From Bacteroidales bacterium (lineage in GTDB: Bacteria > Bacteroidota > Bacteroidia > Bacteroidales > Muribaculaceae), in contig CAAFXO010000031.1 of NCBI GenBank assembly GCA_900766975.1, positions 1-43,405 on the forward strand: a stretch of DNA of 43,405 bases, in the 5' to 3' direction. Shown here one piece after another: positions 41,411 through 43,405 of this stretch. Numbering within the stretch: position 1 is the stretch's first letter; each line of letters starts with the position of its first letter. The notes under the pieces were generated by a model that was given only the letters and a program-made list of their open reading frames with translations, had not been told where the DNA came from and made no database searches. Made by a program: the position numbers and the translations under genes.

Positions 41411-42064
41411 ATGGAAGTAATTAATTTTGCGAATACTCCGAGCCTTGTAAGCCGCTATATGCTGGAACTGCGCAGCGTCGACATCCAGAATGATCGCCTC
41501 CGCTTCCGCACGAACATCGACCGCATCGGCCAGATTATGGCTTATGAGATCTCAAAGCGATTGGAATATAAAGAGACGGAAGTCACCACCCCCTTGGGCA
41601 AGTGCATCTGTCAAGAGCCTGCCGATCAGATCGTCTTGGCGACCATACTACGCGCCGGGCTCCCCTTCCACCATGGTTTTCTATCCTACTTCGACCATGC
41701 GGAGAATGCCTTCGTCAGCGCCTACCGCCGCTACAAGGAGAAGGGTGACACCTTCGACGTGCTGATCGAATATCTCGCCTCCCCCTCAATCGAGGGCAAG
41801 ACACTCATTTTGGTAGACCCGATGCTCGCCACCGGCAGCTCGATGGACCTGGCATACCGGGCACTCCTCTCCAAGGGCACTCCGGCACATATCCATGTGG
41901 CAAGCGTCATCGCCTCCAAGCAGAGCGTCGAATATATCCGTCAGCACCTCCCCGACGACACCACCCTATGGTGTGGCGCCATCGACGATGAGGTCAACGC
42001 CCACAGCTACATCGTGCCGGGACTCGGCGACGCCGGCGACCTGGCTTACGGCGAGAAGGAGTAG
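41411..42064 (+). CDS. upp: Uracil phosphoribosyltransferase
   Basis: 217 aa. It joins uracil to PRPP to give UMP in pyrimidine salvage. The PRPP-binding loop is LILVDPMLATGSSM (about residues 132-145). The uracil-binding C-terminus YIVPGLGDAGDLAYGEK is diagnostic of UPRTs. RFRTNIDRIGQIMAYEISKR and ILRAGLPFHHGFLSYF fit the Bacteroidetes form, which differs from E. coli Upp in the middle part. It is followed 28 bases later by recF on the same strand; co-transcription is likely. Its leader carries a copy of the dispersed repeat. Confidence 0.95.
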   Translation: MEVINFANTPSLVSRYMLELRSVDIQNDRLRFRTNIDRIGQIMAYEISKRLEYKETEVTTPLGKCICQEPADQIVLATILRAGLPFHHGFLSYFDHAENAFVSAYRRYKEKGDTFDVLIEYLASPSIEGKTLILVDPMLATGSSMDLAYRALLSKGTPAHIHVASVIASKQSVEYIRQHLPDDTTLWCGAIDDEVNAHSYIVPGLGDAGDLAYGEKE

Positions 42065-42092
42065 TGAACAGAGGTTAGAGGTTAGAGATATT

Positions 42093-43220
42093 ATGCAGAT
42101 CGAGAAGATAGAGATAATCGACTTTAAGAACATTGCGTCGGCAGAGATGGAATTTTCCGCCGGGGTGAACTGTCTGTTGGGTCTCAACGGCATGGGCAAG
42201 AGCAATCTCTTGGAGGCTATCCACTTTCTGAGTATGGTCCGCCCGATGAGTTCGATGCCGGAGAGTGCACTGATCCGTCATGGGGCGCAGGCGCTGATGG
42301 TCAAGGGGCACTATCTTCTAGACCACGGCAGCAGCCAGAGTGTGAGCTGCGGCATAGTCAAAGGGAAGGGTAAGACCCTGAGACGCAATGACAAGGAATA
42401 CCAGCGCATCTCGGAGCATATCGGCAAATTCCCGATAGTCAGCATCACCCCCTCCGACTCGGAGATAGTGACCGGCAGCGGCGAAGTGAGGCGCAAACTC
42501 ATCGACGTGGTAATCTCGCAAGCCGACGGCGCATATCTGAGCCGACTTATCCGCTACAACAAGGCCTTGGAGAGCCGCAACAAGATGCTCCGCGCCGGTG
42601 TATCCGACCATCTGCTCTACGAATCGATCGAAGTGAACATGGCGGAGGCGGCAGCATATATCCATCAGGCGCGTGCCGACTGGACCACCGAGATACAACC
42701 CGACTTCGAGCGCTATTACACCCGCATCTCCGGCGATGCCGAACGAGCCTCACTCGCCTACAAGAGCGTGCTCAACGACCATACGATGCAAGAGGTGCTC
42801 AACGCTGAGAGGGGTAGAGACCTGGCATTAGGCTACACCTCGTCGGGGATCCATCGCGACGACCTCTACACCCAACTCGACGACTACTCCATGAGGCGAC
42901 TCGGAAGCCAAGGACAGGTGAAGACCTTCACCATAGCCCTCAAGCTCGCCATCTACGACTATCTGCGACGCAAAGGGGGCGAACGGCCCATCCTTCTGCT
43001 CGACGATATATTCGACAAACTCGACTCAAGCCGCGTGGCCCGCATCATCGACGAAGTCAGCGGCAGCGAGAACTTCGGTCAAATATTCATCACCGACACC
43101 AACCTGCAACACCTCGACGAGACCCTCTCCGGCATCCGTTCCAAGAGCCGCCTCTTCGAAGTGACCGACGGCCGTTTCGAAGTCAGAGGTGGAGAACCGA
43201 AAAATAACGAAAACAACTAA
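42093..43220 (+). CDS. recF: DNA replication and repair protein RecF
   Basis: 375 aa from ATG 42093 (MQIEKIEIIDFKNIASAEME). The frame is open further upstream, but only as an overlap of upp. SMC-like ATPase: Walker A GLNGMGKSN (~33), signature RRLGSQGQVKTF and Walker B ILLLDDIFDKLD, with RHGAQALMVKG-type family motifs between. RecF loads RecA at gaps through RecO/RecR. Between upp and recF is a short tandem GAGGTTA GAGGTTA. A DciA-type gene begins 12 bases after the stop, the usual Bacteroidetes pairing. Confidence 0.96.
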   Translation: MQIEKIEIIDFKNIASAEMEFSAGVNCLLGLNGMGKSNLLEAIHFLSMVRPMSSMPESALIRHGAQALMVKGHYLLDHGSSQSVSCGIVKGKGKTLRRNDKEYQRISEHIGKFPIVSITPSDSEIVTGSGEVRRKLIDVVISQADGAYLSRLIRYNKALESRNKMLRAGVSDHLLYESIEVNMAEAAAYIHQARADWTTEIQPDFERYYTRISGDAERASLAYKSVLNDHTMQEVLNAERGRDLALGYTSSGIHRDDLYTQLDDYSMRRLGSQGQVKTFTIALKLAIYDYLRRKGGERPILLLDDIFDKLDSSRVARIIDEVSGSENFGQIFITDTNLQHLDETLSGIRSKSRLFEVTDGRFEVRGGEPKNNENN

Positions 43221-43232
43221 CCCACACCCGCT

Positions 43233-43405
43233 ATGGAGAGACAAGAGGCTGAAAGTCTGGGAGATGTGTTGCGACGCACTCTCGAACAGCAGGGGATGAC
43301 CGGGCGTCTCTACGAGGCGCGTGCCATCAGCATCTGGCCCCTCGTGGTGGGAGAACATATCGCGGCTCTTTGCTCGAGACCTTCCGTGTGGCGAGGGGTC
43401 ATGAC
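43233..43405 (+). CDS. DUF721 / DciA-like protein, N-terminal part (3' truncated)
   Basis: Starts at ATG 43233, 12 bases after the recF stop, and remains open to the end of the window (57 residues). The translation begins MERQEAESLGDVLRRTLEQQ and continues with RLYEARAISIWPLVVGEHIA. The 'LGDVLRR.L....L...L.E..i...W..vVG..ia..t' layout is the DUF721/DciA family. DciA proteins load the replicative helicase in many bacteria lacking DnaC; in Bacteroidetes a DUF721 gene commonly follows recF. The continuation lies beyond the window. Confidence 0.85.
   Translation, partial: MERQEAESLGDVLRRTLEQQGMTGRLYEARAISIWPLVVGEHIAALCSRPSVWRGVM

Noticed and set aside
42070..42090. Tandem GAGGTTA repeat between upp and recF
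   Set aside because: Only two units; too short to claim as a regulatory or variable repeat.
41895..42092. Upstream extension of recF overlapping upp
   Set aside because: The extra residues are out-of-frame upp sequence; RecF homology begins exactly at ATG 42093.

Overview
The window comes from a member of Bacteroidales, most likely a gut Muribaculaceae/Bacteroidaceae-type organism. The evidence is: a SusC/SusD/SusE/SusF-type outer-membrane operon; several exported proteins ending in a type IX secretion (T9SS) sorting-like tail; A-rich rather than Shine-Dalgarno start contexts; and repeated Bacteroidetes promoter motifs (-33 TTTG / -7 TAnnTTTG) placed correctly upstream of genes, most clearly at tRNA-Tyr and dnaX. 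GC content is moderate to high, except in one ATPase gene near 40 kb. The genus is an inference; no rRNA is present.

Layout. 1-489: end of an AraC-type regulator. 622-8824 (+): three large exported proteins, namely a BspA-like leucine-rich repeat protein, a 1495-aa FN3/cleaved-adhesin-type protein and an M6-family metalloprotease. 9030-12140 (-): an Omp28-like protein and a YD-repeat-like exported protein, probably one operon. These five are consecutive T9SS-type cargo candidates. 12301-12870 (-): a Crp/Fnr regulator with a 15-bp hairpin in its leader. 13407-20112 (+): housekeeping genes dnaX, then rimP-nusA-infB. 20273-24025 (+): folK and an exported tricorn-type S41 protease. 24136-33002 (-): a SusCDEF-like operon, followed by a separately promoted, T9SS-tailed protein built from SusE/F-like binding modules. 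33463-36616 (-): a DUF4836-like lipoprotein followed by a two-gene ABC transporter. 36751-36833 (-): tRNA-Tyr. 36952-39584: pfkA (-), divergent from a HAD phosphatase and ribF (+). 39628-41049 (-): an AT-rich AAA ATPase with a nuclease-like C-terminus. 41411-43405 (+): upp, recF and the start of a DciA/DUF721 gene.

The least explained structure is a dispersed short repeat with core AGAGCGCGTTCC(TTAAA). It occurs at about nine places, alone, as palindromic hairpins, or as the terminal inverted repeats of a ~201-bp MITE-like element that ends one base before the dnaX promoter. Copies also bracket the AT-rich AAA ATPase gene, whose promoter region additionally carries a 19-bp inverted repeat. 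This repeat family, and the ATPase cassette it flanks, are the main candidates for something undescribed. The Sus locus has no adjacent glycoside hydrolase or regulator, but carries a repeated AGTGTTAATT motif (one copy forming a perfect 16-bp palindrome) upstream of susC.
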